Positions 15,570-22,870 of a DNA stretch of 32,109 bases are shown here, piece by piece. The stretch spans positions 1-32,109 of the forward strand of contig NZ_BOLK01000022.1 of assembly GCF_016861565.1 (NCBI RefSeq). The letters run 5' to 3'. Source of the DNA: Secundilactobacillus yichangensis (GTDB lineage: Bacteria; Bacillota; Bacilli; Lactobacillales; Lactobacillaceae). The position numbers were made by a program, and so were the translations under genes. The notes beneath the pieces are model-generated. The model saw only the letters and a list, made by a program, of their open reading frames with translations. It had not been told where the DNA came from and did not search any database. Numbering within the stretch: position 1 is the stretch's first letter; each line of letters starts with the position of its first letter.

Positions 15570-15882
15570 CCTGTATCTAAACCGGCCGCAAACTTCACGA
15601 CCCTTTCGTACCTGTAGAAGGTTATCGACCAACAAATGGTAAATCTTGGATCTTAACCGTCGGGATTCGTACTCTTGTCGGCTCGAGGGTTACCATCGAA
15701 TACCGATTCCATCTCCTGTTATTCGATGCCTCAATTCTCATTTTAGCAGCCTAACAAGGAAACAGCCTATTACCCGTTTAGTTCTACTCTCAGCTCGATT
15801 GGTCTAGCATCACTAAACACCGAGCTTCTGTTACTTCACAGCAACGATACTACGTTCAAAGCTAATTGGTCTTATCTAACCT
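15529..15882 (-). ncRNA. Candidate CcpA-controlled structured RNA, about 350 nt
   Basis: A self-contained transcription unit with no convincing protein. On the minus strand it has TATAAT at 15889-15894, an expected start near 15882 and an intrinsic terminator at 15529-15569. The interior holds several independent stems: AGCTCG 15792-15797 with CGAGCT 15821-15826; CATCGAATA 15694-15702 with its complement 15720-15728; and GGTTA..GACCAA 15620-15632 with TTGG..TTAACC 15646-15658. A perfect cre (15905-15919) covers the -35 position. I compared it by memory with RNase P RNA, tmRNA, SRP RNA, T-boxes and common riboswitches and found none of their signature sequences. A 39-codon frame inside (15622-15741) is weakly placed for translation. 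Class unknown. Confidence 0.6.
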
Positions 15883-15888
15883 TCCAAC

Positions 15889-15919
15889 ATTATAATAGCT
15901 TATTTTGTAACCGATTACA
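15889..15919 (-). promoter_or_regulatory. Promoter with overlapping perfect cre site of the structured RNA
   Basis: -10 TATAAT at 15889-15894. TTGTAACCGATTACA at 15905-15919 fits cre WTGNAANCGNWNNCW at every position and is nearly palindromic. The -35 position (15912-15917, a poor TAATCG) lies inside it, so CcpA bound here would be expected to block transcription. Confidence 0.7.
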
Positions 15920-15954
15920 AGAAATATGATTTACTTTTAGGCAATTAAATTGGC

Positions 15955-17409
15955 CTATAAAATTGGCGACAATAACCGACAAAAGCTCTGCTTAAATCGC
16001 AGATATCGTGACTGATTATCAAAATCTTCAGCAGTCATTAACCGGCTTAGACGCTGATCTTCCTCAAATAAATCTGCCAATTTCACGGCTAGTTTTTCAT
16101 CGTATAAAAAGGCGTTCACTTCAAAGTTCAGCTTAAAACTGCGGTAATCCATATTAGCTGAACCAACTGAAGCTAAGCGGTCATCCACCACCATGGTTTT
16201 TGAGTGCAGGAAACCGTGCTCATAATAGTAAATTTTAACGCCATCGTTAGCTAGTTCATGAGCGTAGTACTGAGTCGCCCGGTAAACGAAGGGATGATCC
16301 GGCATTTGAGGAATCATAATACGCACGTCAACTCCCGCCATTACAGCAATCCGGATAGCGTCCATCACACTGTCATCCGGGATCAAATATGGTGACTGAA
16401 TCCAAACACGCCGCTTGGCCGATTGGATCAGCCTAATATAGCCCATTTTAATTTGCTGCAGATCAGAATCTGGACCACTGCTGACGATTTGCATGTTGGT
16501 ATCACCCTTGACATGGGTTAATGGGAAATAGCGGTTTTCAACGTGGTCCGCCGGAAGCAAACTCTCTGAAGCCGTAGCATTCCAATCCAAAATGAACCTT
16601 CCTTGCAGGCCAAAAACCGCTGAACCGGTAATCCGTAAATGGGTATCGCGCCAATAGCCAAATTTTTTACTTCTGCTTAAATATTGATCACCAATATTGA
16701 AACCGCCCACGTAACCAACCTTGCCATCCACAACCACGATCTTCCGGTGATCACGAAAGTTCAGCCGAAAATCCATGATGGCTGAACGAGCTAAGAAGGG
16801 TTCAGCATAGCCACCAGCATTTAGCAACGGTCTGAAAAACGACCTAAAGGCGCCTAATGAACCAAAGGGATCATAGATCACACGGACTTCAACACCAGAA
16901 CGGGCTTTACGTACCAGCAAGTCACGAATCTGTTGACCGATTCGATCGTTCTTGAAGGCATAGAATTCAATATGAACACTACTTTTAGCCCGTTCAATAT
17001 CCTCAATCATCTGGTGGAACAACTGCTGACCATCCGCAATAATGCGCACCCGATTTTTCCGTGCCAAGAAAGCATGATTAGCCGTCTGAAACATGGTGAC
17101 CAAAGACTTAACTGAATTAGAAACTAAATCGGCTGGTAAGTCTTCATTACCTAATTCCTTGCGCTGCTCGGCCAGCAGTGCATCCAGTTGCAGCTGCACA
17201 TCACTTTTAACCTTAAACAGTTTATTTTTCGGTAACTGCCGACCCAAAAAAGCGTAAATCAGAAATCCGACCACGGGCAGCAAGAAGAGAACTAACAACC
17301 AAGCCCAAATAGCGACAATATCCCGTCGTTGCCGAAAGATAATAATCATTGCTAATATAACGTTGATGAGATAAACACCCTCACCAATCATCGTCAAGGT
17401 AATATTCAT
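15955..17409 (-). CDS. cls: Cardiolipin synthase
   Basis: Membrane enzyme that joins two phosphatidylglycerol molecules into cardiolipin and glycerol. 484 residues, the usual ClsA length. It has two N-terminal membrane helices (about 5-25 and 31-55), then two phospholipase-D domains with intact HKD motifs: H-R-K-I-V-V-V-D-G at His221 and H-S-K-T-M-V-V-D-D at His402, each followed by a G-(G/S) segment (G-G-F-N-I-G-D and G-S-A-N-M-D-Y-R-S). GGGAGAA precedes the ATG. It is monocistronic; the structured RNA begins just beyond its stop on the same strand. A second cls paralogue may exist elsewhere, as is common in lactobacilli. Confidence 0.95.
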   Translation of the reverse strand: MNITLTMIGEGVYLINVILAMIIIFRQRRDIVAIWAWLLVLFLLPVVGFLIYAFLGRQLPKNKLFKVKSDVQLQLDALLAEQRKELGNEDLPADLVSNSVKSLVTMFQTANHAFLARKNRVRIIADGQQLFHQMIEDIERAKSSVHIEFYAFKNDRIGQQIRDLLVRKARSGVEVRVIYDPFGSLGAFRSFFRPLLNAGGYAEPFLARSAIMDFRLNFRDHRKIVVVDGKVGYVGGFNIGDQYLSRSKKFGYWRDTHLRITGSAVFGLQGRFILDWNATASESLLPADHVENRYFPLTHVKGDTNMQIVSSGPDSDLQQIKMGYIRLIQSAKRRVWIQSPYLIPDDSVMDAIRIAVMAGVDVRIMIPQMPDHPFVYRATQYYAHELANDGVKIYYYEHGFLHSKTMVVDDRLASVGSANMDYRSFKLNFEVNAFLYDEKLAVKLADLFEEDQRLSRLMTAEDFDNQSRYLRFKQSFCRLLSPIL

Positions 17410-17499
17410 AGAATTCTCCCTCTTAGCCTTCTAATTGTGATACTATGGTGAAAATTATAGCACACGCAACACTGCTAGTTCCTAGAAAGGAAGTTTCAC

Positions 17500-17655
17500 A
17501 TGTTCACTACACTTGTTCCCGCAATCTACGGCATTCATGGCCTCGGTACCATCCGTATCTTTCACTGGTTATTTCGTGAAAATCCCGTGATTGGTTTCGG
17601 CTTTTTGTTCGCCATTATTCTCTATGGTATCTATCGCTACAATAACCGCCGTTAA
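17500..17655 (+). CDS. Small single-span membrane protein (51 aa)
   Basis: A short frame, ATG at 17500-17502 and TAA at 17653-17655, preceded by a strong GAAAGGAAG site at good spacing and followed directly by a terminator. The 51 residues have a hydrophobic stretch at about 30-44 (V-I-G-F-G-F-L-F-A-I-I-L-Y-G-I) and a basic tail Y-R-Y-N-N-R-R, so N-out/C-in insertion is expected. The N-terminal half contains G-I-H-G-L-G-T-I-R-I-F-H-W. It is divergent from cls. Function unknown; it could be a small regulator of a membrane enzyme. Confidence 0.7.
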   Translation: MFTTLVPAIYGIHGLGTIRIFHWLFRENPVIGFGFLFAIILYGIYRYNNRR

Positions 17656-17661
17656 ATACAC

Positions 17662-17705
17662 AAAAGGTGACTTATCCGTGCAAAAGCACGAATAGTCACC
17701 TTTTT
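17662..17705. terminator. Bidirectional terminator between the 51-aa gene and the secreted protein gene
   Basis: AAAAGGTGACT pairs with AGTCACCTTTT, with an inner CGTGC/GCACG hairpin. Confidence 0.8.
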
Positions 17706-17710
17706 AACTT

Positions 17711-18817
17711 CTAATAAACAGTTGTTGAAACTAACACTTCTGGGCTGTGATTGCTTAATAAGTAACCGTGACCGCTGCCATCAAAGGTAAGGCCTTCGGT
17801 TTCCCGTTTAGGCGATAATTCAGACCAGTTAAACGAGTGGTTCGTTAATGAACCGTGACCCTTTAGCCGTTTAGCAGGAAAACTAGCAACGGAATCGTCA
17901 GAAACTAAGTACAGTCGGCTACGTTTAGGATTGTAGCCCATACTTTGAACGTGGGTGCCGGGCAAATGTCTCAGCATTTGATCCGTTCTTCTAAAAATAA
18001 CGTGGTGCCGTGAAATTTTGCCCTTATAAATATTGGCACCATTACCAGGATTACTCCAAAAATAAGCATTGCCATATTTGTCAAAGGTCAACGAATGACC
18101 GCCATGGATAAATCCGTGAGACACTAAATGGAAGCTGATCGCCCGGTCTGGTTTCAACGTCTTGGTACTAATGTGTTGAATATAGCCGCCCATGGATGTC
18201 GGCTGTCCCGACTTAGTTTTGTTATCCCGCCACATATAAAGGGAATGCTTTTTTAAATTATAAGCTAACGACTGACCATGACCGGTATCAAACAAACGAC
18301 CAGCTTTAATGGCCCGCTGAAGGTCTTTTTGCTTAGCCGAATATTTACCGTCATGTTTAACGTAAACTGACTGCAGCAGCTTGGGATCTTTATTGACGCC
18401 TAACTGTGCTAAGCGCTTTGTATCGAAGCGAACGATCCGGCCCCGATTTCGGTTACTGGTTAAGCAATAAACGATGTACATATAACCGCTTTTAGATAAA
18501 GCGATCGACTGCGGATTACCCCAGTGTTCGTGATGTTTACCAGGATACGGCAGCAAATACTTGGTCTTAAAAGTCACCTTTCGGCCGCGAACTGCCTTTA
18601 TCTGATTAACCCTATGAGATTTCCGCATATGGGTAAATCTTCTAGCGACTTTAACATATTTTACTTTCGAATTATTAAGTACTCGCATTCTTGATGGATG
18701 GTTAATTAATGCTGTAGAACGTTGGTGATATACCTTAACTGAGGCATTTGCTACAAGTGATTGTCCTAAAATAAAACAAGCGACAAAACTAATCACCCCT
18801 AAAATAAACCGTTTCAA
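17711..18817 (-). CDS. Secreted propeller-like protein, possibly helveticin J-related
   Basis: 368 residues starting at TTG with GGGGGGAA just upstream. A clear signal peptide (K-R-F-I-L-G-V-I-S-F-V-A-C-F-I-L-G-Q) ends near A-N-A-S at about 24-27. The mature part is rich in Lys, Arg, His and Tyr and shows repeated short beta units ending in Y-I-V-Y, S-L-Y-M-W, A-Y-F-W and R-L-Y-L-V-S, which suggests a beta propeller. The segment G-H-G-Q-S-L-A-Y resembles the helveticin J-like (class III bacteriocin) family of lactobacilli, but I am not certain. It is exported and probably not anchored. Antibacterial or envelope role is only an inference. No immunity gene is evident next to it. Confidence 0.7.
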   Translation of the reverse strand: MKRFILGVISFVACFILGQSLVANASVKVYHQRSTALINHPSRMRVLNNSKVKYVKVARRFTHMRKSHRVNQIKAVRGRKVTFKTKYLLPYPGKHHEHWGNPQSIALSKSGYMYIVYCLTSNRNRGRIVRFDTKRLAQLGVNKDPKLLQSVYVKHDGKYSAKQKDLQRAIKAGRLFDTGHGQSLAYNLKKHSLYMWRDNKTKSGQPTSMGGYIQHISTKTLKPDRAISFHLVSHGFIHGGHSLTFDKYGNAYFWSNPGNGANIYKGKISRHHVIFRRTDQMLRHLPGTHVQSMGYNPKRSRLYLVSDDSVASFPAKRLKGHGSLTNHSFNWSELSPKRETEGLTFDGSGHGYLLSNHSPEVLVSTTVY

Positions 18818-18962
18818 GTTGTTCCCCCCAAATTAAGATCTTTTTCAAATTTTTAAAACATACATTTCTATAATAAAGCAAAATGTCTTCATGACTCAAT
18901 AAAATCTTAAATTTTTTTAAAGTTAAGTCCATTAATGCTTCATTTTCAAAATAATTCAGCAG

Positions 18963-19811
18963 TTAGTTCGCGTTAGATACGACTGAACGGCCAGTCGCAT
19001 AATCAATTTTAGCGCCTGGCTGAATATTGAAGATGTAAACGTTAAACCGAATCGCATTGTTCCCAATTGACTGTGCCTGCATTTGAACACCACGCGCTAA
19101 TAGCTCATTATTCCGAAAAACGGGTGTCACGCGATAGCGCACGTAGTTTGCCGGACTCAACTTCAGATACGTTGCCACCTGAGTCTCGTAATCTTCCATT
19201 CCGGGCGAATTAAGTGATCTGGTTCCCGTCATCAAATTCTTAGCGTTGTTGTTTTGACCAGTGAACTGATAGCCAATCAAATGGCTGCGGTTATAAAGCC
19301 AGTCGGTTTTACCCTGATATGTAAACCGCTTATTATGCCAGCCAGTAGGATCCACATACAGTGGCTCTCGCTGGGAATGAGGCATCAATGATTTTGAGAG
19401 TAATGCGTCGGCGCCGGTCACCCGGTTATACTCGTCCAGATGATGGTATGCCTGCCATGGTCCCTTAGCGGTACTCAGGTCCGCTTTGGTAAAGGTCGGC
19501 ACCCCGTTATTGACCTTAACGACCTGCTGACCTTGATAGTTGAGCTCTGCTAGTTGAGCCGTACCGTTAGCCTTAGTCTGGCCATCCGCGTGGGGTTGGT
19601 TAGTGGTACTGATTGATTGATGGCCCTTGAAAGCTTGAATCACTGAGCTGGCTTTTTCCTGCAGTGCTGTCTGGCTGCTTGCTGCGGTGGTTGAATCAGG
19701 TTTTGAATGATTGCTATTTCCCGTGGCAGAAATTCCTGCAATAATCGCTACCGCAATCACCAGCCAAGTAAAGAATGAATTACTATTACGCATACGTCGC
19801 CTTCTTGGCAT
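18963..19811 (-). CDS. Secreted or membrane-anchored DNA/RNA non-specific endonuclease
   Basis: 282-residue beta-beta-alpha metal nuclease of the EndA/NucA-like type. A basic start (P-R-R-R-R-M-R) and a hydrophobic helix at about 14-27 act as signal or anchor, followed by a Ser/Thr/Gln-rich spacer. The active site is Y-N-R-S-H-L-I-G with general base His177, an N-R-S-H variant of the D-R-G-H motif, and the metal-site segment N-N-N-A-K-N-L-M-T-G-T-R lies next. AGGAGG is eight bases before the ATG. It probably degrades extracellular DNA for nutrients or, as with pneumococcal EndA, takes part in DNA uptake. It sits between a secreted protein and an AP2 protein as a single gene. Confidence 0.9.
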   Translation of the reverse strand: MPRRRRMRNSNSFFTWLVIAVAIIAGISATGNSNHSKPDSTTAASSQTALQEKASSVIQAFKGHQSISTTNQPHADGQTKANGTAQLAELNYQGQQVVKVNNGVPTFTKADLSTAKGPWQAYHHLDEYNRVTGADALLSKSLMPHSQREPLYVDPTGWHNKRFTYQGKTDWLYNRSHLIGYQFTGQNNNAKNLMTGTRSLNSPGMEDYETQVATYLKLSPANYVRYRVTPVFRNNELLARGVQMQAQSIGNNAIRFNVYIFNIQPGAKIDYATGRSVVSNAN

Positions 19812-19881
19812 TTTTTTAGCCTCCTAAATGTCTATTAATTTCAGTTTACCAATAAACATATGTTCGGTCTAGTGCACAATT

Positions 19882-19919
19882 AAAAAAGCTCACTGCATCG
19901 GCGATCAATGCGGTGGGCG
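19882..19919 (-). terminator. Terminator after the AP2-domain gene
   Basis: On the minus strand GCCCACCGCAT pairs with ATGCAGTGAGC (G-U pairs allowed), then TTTTTT. Confidence 0.75.
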
Positions 19920-19924
19920 ATTGG

Positions 19925-20398
19925 TTAATCATTCATTTCTTTAACTTTAAAATACTGCTGTTCTGCTTGACGACGCAGTTCAACTGCTTCTTCAAAAGAT
20001 CGGGTAGCCCGGTTTAAAACGTAGCGTCCATGATACATTAAGCGGGCAATGTACGTCCCTGACTTCTTATCAAACGAAACGCCGATCACACCGGTATGGT
20101 TCCGTTTGGAACGAATCAATGATGAGTAACCAATACCATTTTTATCCACCAGAGCCCCGCCTTGTGCGTTAATAAAACTTTCGTTATGCTGCGCATTCCT
20201 GCGAGAAACTTCCCGTCTCAGACAGCCGCAGCTTCGGGTAATCCCCTTTCTCAAAGCATAGCCTTCAACAACTACTCGTTTACCGCAATCGCACTGGCAT
20301 AGCCAACAAACGTTGCCGTTTCGTGCGACAGTTTTCGCACGTTGTTCTACAACTAAACGTCCAAACCGTTGATGTGTCAAATCAATACAGTGGCTCAT
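19925..20398 (-). CDS. Zinc-ribbon and AP2-domain DNA-binding protein
   Basis: 157 residues in two parts. The N-terminal part (about 8-62) reads R-F-G-R-L-V-V-E then C-W-L-C-Q-C-D-C-G and C-G-C-L-R-R-E, a cysteine cluster seen in many phage and mobile-element proteins and likely to bind zinc. The C-terminal part (about 99-150) is an AP2/ERF-like DNA-binding domain: G-V-I-G-V-S-F-D-K-K-S-G-T-Y-I-A-R, then F-E-E-A-V-E-L-R-R-Q. Such AP2 domains usually belong to HNH homing endonucleases, but no H-N-H motif is present here, so it may be a remnant or a regulator. No other phage gene is nearby. A purine-rich GGAAGGGAAGGATC site lies just upstream of ATG 20396-20398. Confidence 0.8.
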   Translation of the reverse strand: MSHCIDLTHQRFGRLVVEQRAKTVARNGNVCWLCQCDCGKRVVVEGYALRKGITRSCGCLRREVSRRNAQHNESFINAQGGALVDKNGIGYSSLIRSKRNHTGVIGVSFDKKSGTYIARLMYHGRYVLNRATRSFEEAVELRRQAEQQYFKVKEMND

Positions 20399-20713
20399 TA
20401 AAGATCCTTCCCTTCATTTCTAATAAAATCCCCCACGGCAAAAGCTAAATGATTAATGTGATTAACCATTCATTCCTCTTACGATGTGATATCCCCCAAT
20501 TCATGCCCTTATTATATAACGACTTCTTTAAGCAATGTTTCTCACTTTTTACTAATTTTTTAAAAAAATTGGTAATCTTTTCCCCGTGTTATATCATTTT
20601 CGCGTCTAAATTACCATCACTTTCTTTGGATATTCTTAACTTCACCCCAAATACTTGCGCTACCCTGACTTCCACTGCTATACTCGATTCACATAATAAT
20701 GAGGTGATTAGCA
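20399..20713. other. Intergenic region between the AP2 gene and the lipoprotein gene
   Basis: 315 bases, AT-rich, divergent. Besides the lipoprotein promoter at its right end it holds a near-palindrome of AATTTTTT around 20554-20576 that could form a hairpin. The frames in it lack ribosome sites. Nothing else seen. Confidence 0.6.
20655..20684 (+). promoter_or_regulatory. Promoter of the lipoprotein gene
   Basis: TTGCGC (20655-20660), 18 bases, then TATACT (20679-20684), with the extended TGC just before the -10. The same TGCTATACT occurs before dacA and hom. Confidence 0.65.
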
Positions 20714-21265
20714 ATGAAAAGATCCCGAATAAAGGTCATGTTATTAAGTCTTGTCGCTGTTTTAGCAATCTTTCTAACAGCTTGCGGCAGTAAATCCGCA
20801 AATAACAAATCGAATGAACAGGCTAGCTTTAAAAACGAACCCGCAACCACTAAGCACACGGATGTCAAATCGACTATCCTATCTGGGGATGGTTTCTGGT
20901 ACTTAGCGGGAAAAATCAACCACAAGAGCAACTCCGGTATTGAAGCCATTGCTTTTGACAAAAATTCTGGTAAAGCAACGATGTACAACGTTGATAAGTT
21001 CTACAAATCTTACAGTGCTGCCAAAAACGCTAAAGCGTTGAACAAGGAAGGCACCGTGAAGTATACCTTCACGACAAATAAGCAGAATCAAACGATGATT
21101 AAATTATCCGGGAAGCTGTCCGGCATTGATATGACTCAAACCGTCACGGTCAAAGATACGACTAAGGGTACTAATAAGGCCACTAAACTGCATCTAAGCG
21201 GCTATCACGCCGTTCGTGACGTTGATATGGATAAAACTAACGTTGTTTTTGTAGAAAGTAACTAA
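20714..21265 (+). CDS. Putative lipoprotein of unknown function
   Basis: 183 residues with a classical lipoprotein signal: basic start K-R-S-R-I-K, hydrophobic core and lipobox L-T-A-C with Cys24 as the lipid site, followed by a Ser/Asn/Lys-rich linker to about residue 50. The rest forms a small beta-rich domain (G-D-G-F-W-Y-L-A-G-K, then alternating strands to V-V-F-V-E-S-N). No known motif. GAGGTGAT lies seven bases before the ATG. It would sit on the outer face of the membrane. It is a single gene with its own promoter and terminator. Small lipoproteins of this type occur in many lactobacilli without known role. Confidence 0.85.
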   Translation: MKRSRIKVMLLSLVAVLAIFLTACGSKSANNKSNEQASFKNEPATTKHTDVKSTILSGDGFWYLAGKINHKSNSGIEAIAFDKNSGKATMYNVDKFYKSYSAAKNAKALNKEGTVKYTFTTNKQNQTMIKLSGKLSGIDMTQTVTVKDTTKGTNKATKLHLSGYHAVRDVDMDKTNVVFVESN

Positions 21266-21283
21266 GTGAATTAATCATTTACA

Positions 21284-21333
21284 GTCAAAAGCCTGCCCCA
21301 TGCGAACTAATCGCTATGGCGCAGGCTTTTGAC
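21284..21333. terminator. Terminator after the lipoprotein gene
   Basis: GTCAAAAGCCTGC..CCAT pairs with ATGG..GCAGGCTTTTGAC. A TATAAT at 21335-21340 immediately after it may be the -10 box of the next gene. Confidence 0.85.
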
Positions 21334-21374
21334 GTATAATAAACGTAAATTATCGTTTCAAGGAGGGTGGCAAC

Positions 21375-22208
21375 TTGTCACATGCTAACGCGTATCCATA
21401 CCAAGAAGTATTTGAACGTTATCTCAACCGGCAAGAGCTGGCCGAGCCCACCATTACCGAATACCGTTCTGTGTTAACTGACCTATTCAACTTTTTGAGT
21501 AATTTTAACGCCGGTTATCAAGCTGATCACCGGGTCGCAACGCTGCTGGATCGAGATATTGAACAGTACTTAGCCATGCTGGTCAATCAGCGGGAAGTCA
21601 CTAATGGCACATATAATAAAATGCTGTCACACATCAATATTTACTTTAAATACCTCTTTACCCATGACTTGATCACCCATTACCCAACACTGACGCTAAA
21701 GGGTAAATCACATGATGACCTAAAGGCACCGACCACCAAGTGGCTGCACCTTATGCCAGCCATTTTAGCTAATCAGCAGCTTGCCGTTTATACGCGCTTG
21801 ACGCTGCTACTTTCCAGCCGCTACTACACCATCTCGGAGTTTTTAACGCCCGGGTTCTATCAGCAGCTAAATACCGCTAATTTTAATACTGATGAACAGG
21901 TTTTCTGGAAAGAATATCAGCAGTTTATTCGCCCTCTGCAGGAACGTCAGCACAGCCAAGATCTATTTTTAAAACAACGGTTAGCCGGTGATCCGCACCT
22001 CACGGCAGCCGGCCTGCATAAGTACTTAAAACCAGACGAAAAGCTGCTAGGCTTCGCCTTAACACCAACCCGCCTGTATCAAAGTGCCGTCCTCGATTTC
22101 TTGTTGCAGCACTCTAATTTAAACGATCAGCAGCTCAGCAAACAATTGCGGTTAGATCCGCAATCACTGAATTATTACCGGCAGCTAGCAATGCAATATC
22201 GTGGGTAA
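21375..22208 (+). CDS. XerD-like protein with degenerate tyrosine recombinase domain
   Basis: 277 residues, TTG start with AAGGAGGGTGG just upstream. The N-terminal part (about 5-100) is a complete SAM-like core-binding domain of tyrosine recombinases (Y-L-N-R-Q-E-L-A-E-P-T-I-T-E-Y-R, then Y-N-K-M-L-S-H-I-N-I-Y-F-K-Y-L). The C-terminal half follows the catalytic fold but not its residues: where the family has T-P-H-x-L-R-H there is T-P-T-R-L-Y-Q, and the L-G-H helix is replaced by L-R-L-D; a Tyr pair remains near the end. Recombination activity is therefore unlikely. This resembles the streptococcal XerD-like proteins that also lack most catalytic residues. It may bind DNA without cutting; chromosome or replication-site binding is an inference. 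Confidence 0.8.
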   Translation: MSHANAYPYQEVFERYLNRQELAEPTITEYRSVLTDLFNFLSNFNAGYQADHRVATLLDRDIEQYLAMLVNQREVTNGTYNKMLSHINIYFKYLFTHDLITHYPTLTLKGKSHDDLKAPTTKWLHLMPAILANQQLAVYTRLTLLLSSRYYTISEFLTPGFYQQLNTANFNTDEQVFWKEYQQFIRPLQERQHSQDLFLKQRLAGDPHLTAAGLHKYLKPDEKLLGFALTPTRLYQSAVLDFLLQHSNLNDQQLSKQLRLDPQSLNYYRQLAMQYRG

Positions 22209-22312
22209 GCAATTTTCTTCATGATGGGGCTAATAAGGCTGCATTTTTCAGTCCTTCTCACTGCATTTCGGGAAGCTTTACGGTATGATAAGGGAAAAGG
22301 AGTGTGGTTTTT

Positions 22313-22627
22313 ATGGCAAAGAAGACGGTTACTGTTGATTTCGCGAAACTAGCTAACCAGCGGGCTGAATTTGTAAAGGAAAATCCTTGGCTGATTCCTG
22401 CTGGTTTAGCCATTCAGATGATCCCACTGGCACTGTTGATTCATGGTCATGTCAAAACTAATATCTACAAAAAGAAACTCCAAATTGAACGTGAAAAAAC
22501 GAAGCAATTAACACTTCAGCTTCAAACAGAACATCCCCACGGACATGGTCACGGTCATCATCGGCACCATTCGCGGCATGATGATGGCTACCATAACTTT
22601 GAACCCACAGCACCGCGACAATTATAG
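22313..22627 (+). CDS. Small membrane protein with histidine-rich tail
   Basis: 104 residues; ATG at 22313 with AAAGGAG nine bases upstream (the longer GTG frame lacks one). One membrane helix at about 26-43 (W-L-I-P-A-G-L-A-I-Q-M-I-P-L-A-L-L), then a Lys/Glu/Gln-rich, coiled-coil-like stretch (about 48-71) and a tail H-P-H-G-H-G-H-G-H-H-R-H-H-S-R-H, typical of metal binding (Ni, Zn, Cu). The positive residues after the helix suggest that the tail is cytoplasmic. No known family. It lies between the XerD-like gene and a MITE-like element. A role in metal buffering is only inferred. Confidence 0.7.
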   Translation: MAKKTVTVDFAKLANQRAEFVKENPWLIPAGLAIQMIPLALLIHGHVKTNIYKKKLQIEREKTKQLTLQLQTEHPHGHGHGHHRHHSRHDDGYHNFEPTAPRQL

Positions 22628-22639
22628 GCAACATGAGTG

Positions 22640-22850
22640 TGTGACAAAACTCGGTAGATTCCAGAATTTAACCACAATAGTGCCTGTCCCGGCGAACTTT
22701 GTCGGGACAGGCACTATTGTGGTTAAATGGCCGGAATCTGAGTTTTAGAGCACGATTAGACTATATTAAAGAGTTGAACTAAAATACGATCATAACAAAT
22801 TTTAGCTAATAGGTTGATTAAAATACTTACCAACATCAACTTATGGCACA
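22640..22850 (+). mobile_element. MITE-like element, copy A
   Basis: 211 bases without a gene. Ends TGTGACAAAACT (22640-22651) and, on the other strand, TGTGCCATAAGT (22839-22850) form imperfect terminal inverted repeats. The core is a 20-bp hairpin, 22672-22691 with 22703-22722, extended by TTAA/TTAA and GATTCC/GGAATC. A homologous inverted copy is at 31390-31598. No target duplication could be identified. Confidence 0.8.
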
Positions 22851-22870
22851 ACCTGATTTTTAATGTCCTA

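Noticed and set aside
15341-15580. Open frame of 79 codons on the plus strand
   Set aside because: It consists of the tandem repeat, the palindrome and the RNA terminator read as codons; no ribosome site.
15622-15741. 39-codon frame inside the structured RNA
   Set aside because: Not listed as a gene: only a weak AGG upstream and it runs through two stable stems. Kept as an alternative reading of the RNA.
20449-20793. Open frame of 114 codons on the plus strand before the lipoprotein
   Set aside because: Overlaps the start of the lipoprotein gene in another frame, contains its promoter and has no ribosome site.
22545-22748. Open frame of 67 codons across the end of the His-rich gene
   Set aside because: Runs from the His-rich tail in another frame into the MITE hairpin; no ribosome site.
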